From an uncultured Collinsella sp. (lineage in GTDB: Bacteria > Actinomycetota > Coriobacteriia > Coriobacteriales > Coriobacteriaceae): 6,128 bases of DNA. Made by a program: the position numbers and the translations under genes. The stretch is taken from positions 1-6,128 of the forward strand of contig CAADTZ010000100.1 of the NCBI GenBank assembly GCA_900752015.1. Direction: 5' to 3'. Shown here piece by piece: positions 5,906 through 6,128 of this stretch; position 1 is the stretch's first letter; each line of letters begins with the position of its first letter. The notes beneath the pieces are model-generated. The model saw nothing but the letters and a program-made list of their open reading frames with translations. It was not told the DNA's origin and made no database searches.

Positions 5906-5922
5906 GCTTGAGAGGGATGGAA

Positions 5923-6128
5923 ATGAAGATCGTGGTGAGCGCCTGCTTGATGGGCGAGAGCTGCAAGTATAACGGGCTCGACAACTACCATCGCGAGTTG
6001 GTCGAGGCCTGCGAGCGTACAGGGACCGAGGTCCTCTTGGTGTGCCCTGAGGTCTTTGGGGGCCTGCCCACGCCGCGCAAGCCGTCCGAGATTGTGAACG
6101 GAGAGGTTCGTACCTGCGAGGGCATATC
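5923..6128 (+). CDS. DUF523 / thiouracil desulfidase-like protein, N-terminal part; runs off the right edge
   Basis: The first 68 codons show the DUF523 pattern: IVVSACLMGESCKYNG at the N-terminus with Cys9 and Cys14, then VCPEVFGGLPTPRKPSEI. In the one family member with a known activity (TudS) such cysteines hold an iron-sulfur cluster that removes sulfur from 2-thiouracil. Many DUF523 proteins have no tested function, so the activity here is inferred only. ATG 5923 lies 6 nt after AGAGGG (5911-5916); an in-frame ATG at 5917 directly touches that site and is less likely. The gene sits behind the ftsH terminator and would need its own promoter or read-through. The family is usually about 150 residues, so perhaps half the gene is seen. 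Confidence 0.88.
   Translation, partial: MKIVVSACLMGESCKYNGLDNYHRELVEACERTGTEVLLVCPEVFGGLPTPRKPSEIVNGEVRTCEGI

Overview
The window comes from a fairly GC-rich bacterial chromosome. The best guess is a gut Actinomycetota of class Coriobacteriia, such as Collinsella or a relative. This rests on the codon bias toward G/C in third positions, the style of the FtsH, DHFR and ThyA proteins (closest to Clostridia/Coriobacteriia sequence types I know), and the actinobacterial form of the SpoU methyltransferase. The assignment is recall plus inference; no database was searched.

Layout from left to right: (1) The 3' part of a thymidylate synthase gene (thyA) is followed almost without a gap by dihydrofolate reductase (folA). 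Together they form the dTMP/folate cycle: ThyA makes dTMP and dihydrofolate, and FolA reduces the dihydrofolate back. The ribosome binding site of folA overlaps the thyA stop codon. A hairpin without a U-tract begins at the folA stop. (2) A SpoU/TrmH-type RNA 2'-O-methyltransferase follows, then a MATE-family multidrug/metabolite exporter. All of these are on the plus strand. (3) A gap of about 400 bp separates the MATE gene from ftsH. It holds a 69-bp imperfect inverted repeat (18-bp arms) and, on the minus strand, the wreck of a corrinoid adenosyltransferase gene (cobO/btuR). The wreck keeps its ribosome binding site, start codon and first 15 or so codons, and also its last 50 or so codons in another frame. 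The middle, including the ATP-binding P-loop, is deleted. (4) A complete membrane AAA+ metalloprotease gene, ftsH, ends in a strong intrinsic terminator. (5) The first 68 codons of a DUF523 (thiouracil desulfidase-like) gene run off the right edge.

Most of the window is ordinary housekeeping sequence. The two points that deserve attention are the internally deleted cobO relic at 3660-3856 and the palindromic element beside it at 3554-3622. Smaller sequence oddities are noted in ThyA, DHFR, the MATE transporter and the FtsH pore loop. I found no sign of a wholly new multi-gene system, no tRNA or rRNA, no CRISPR array and no transposase.
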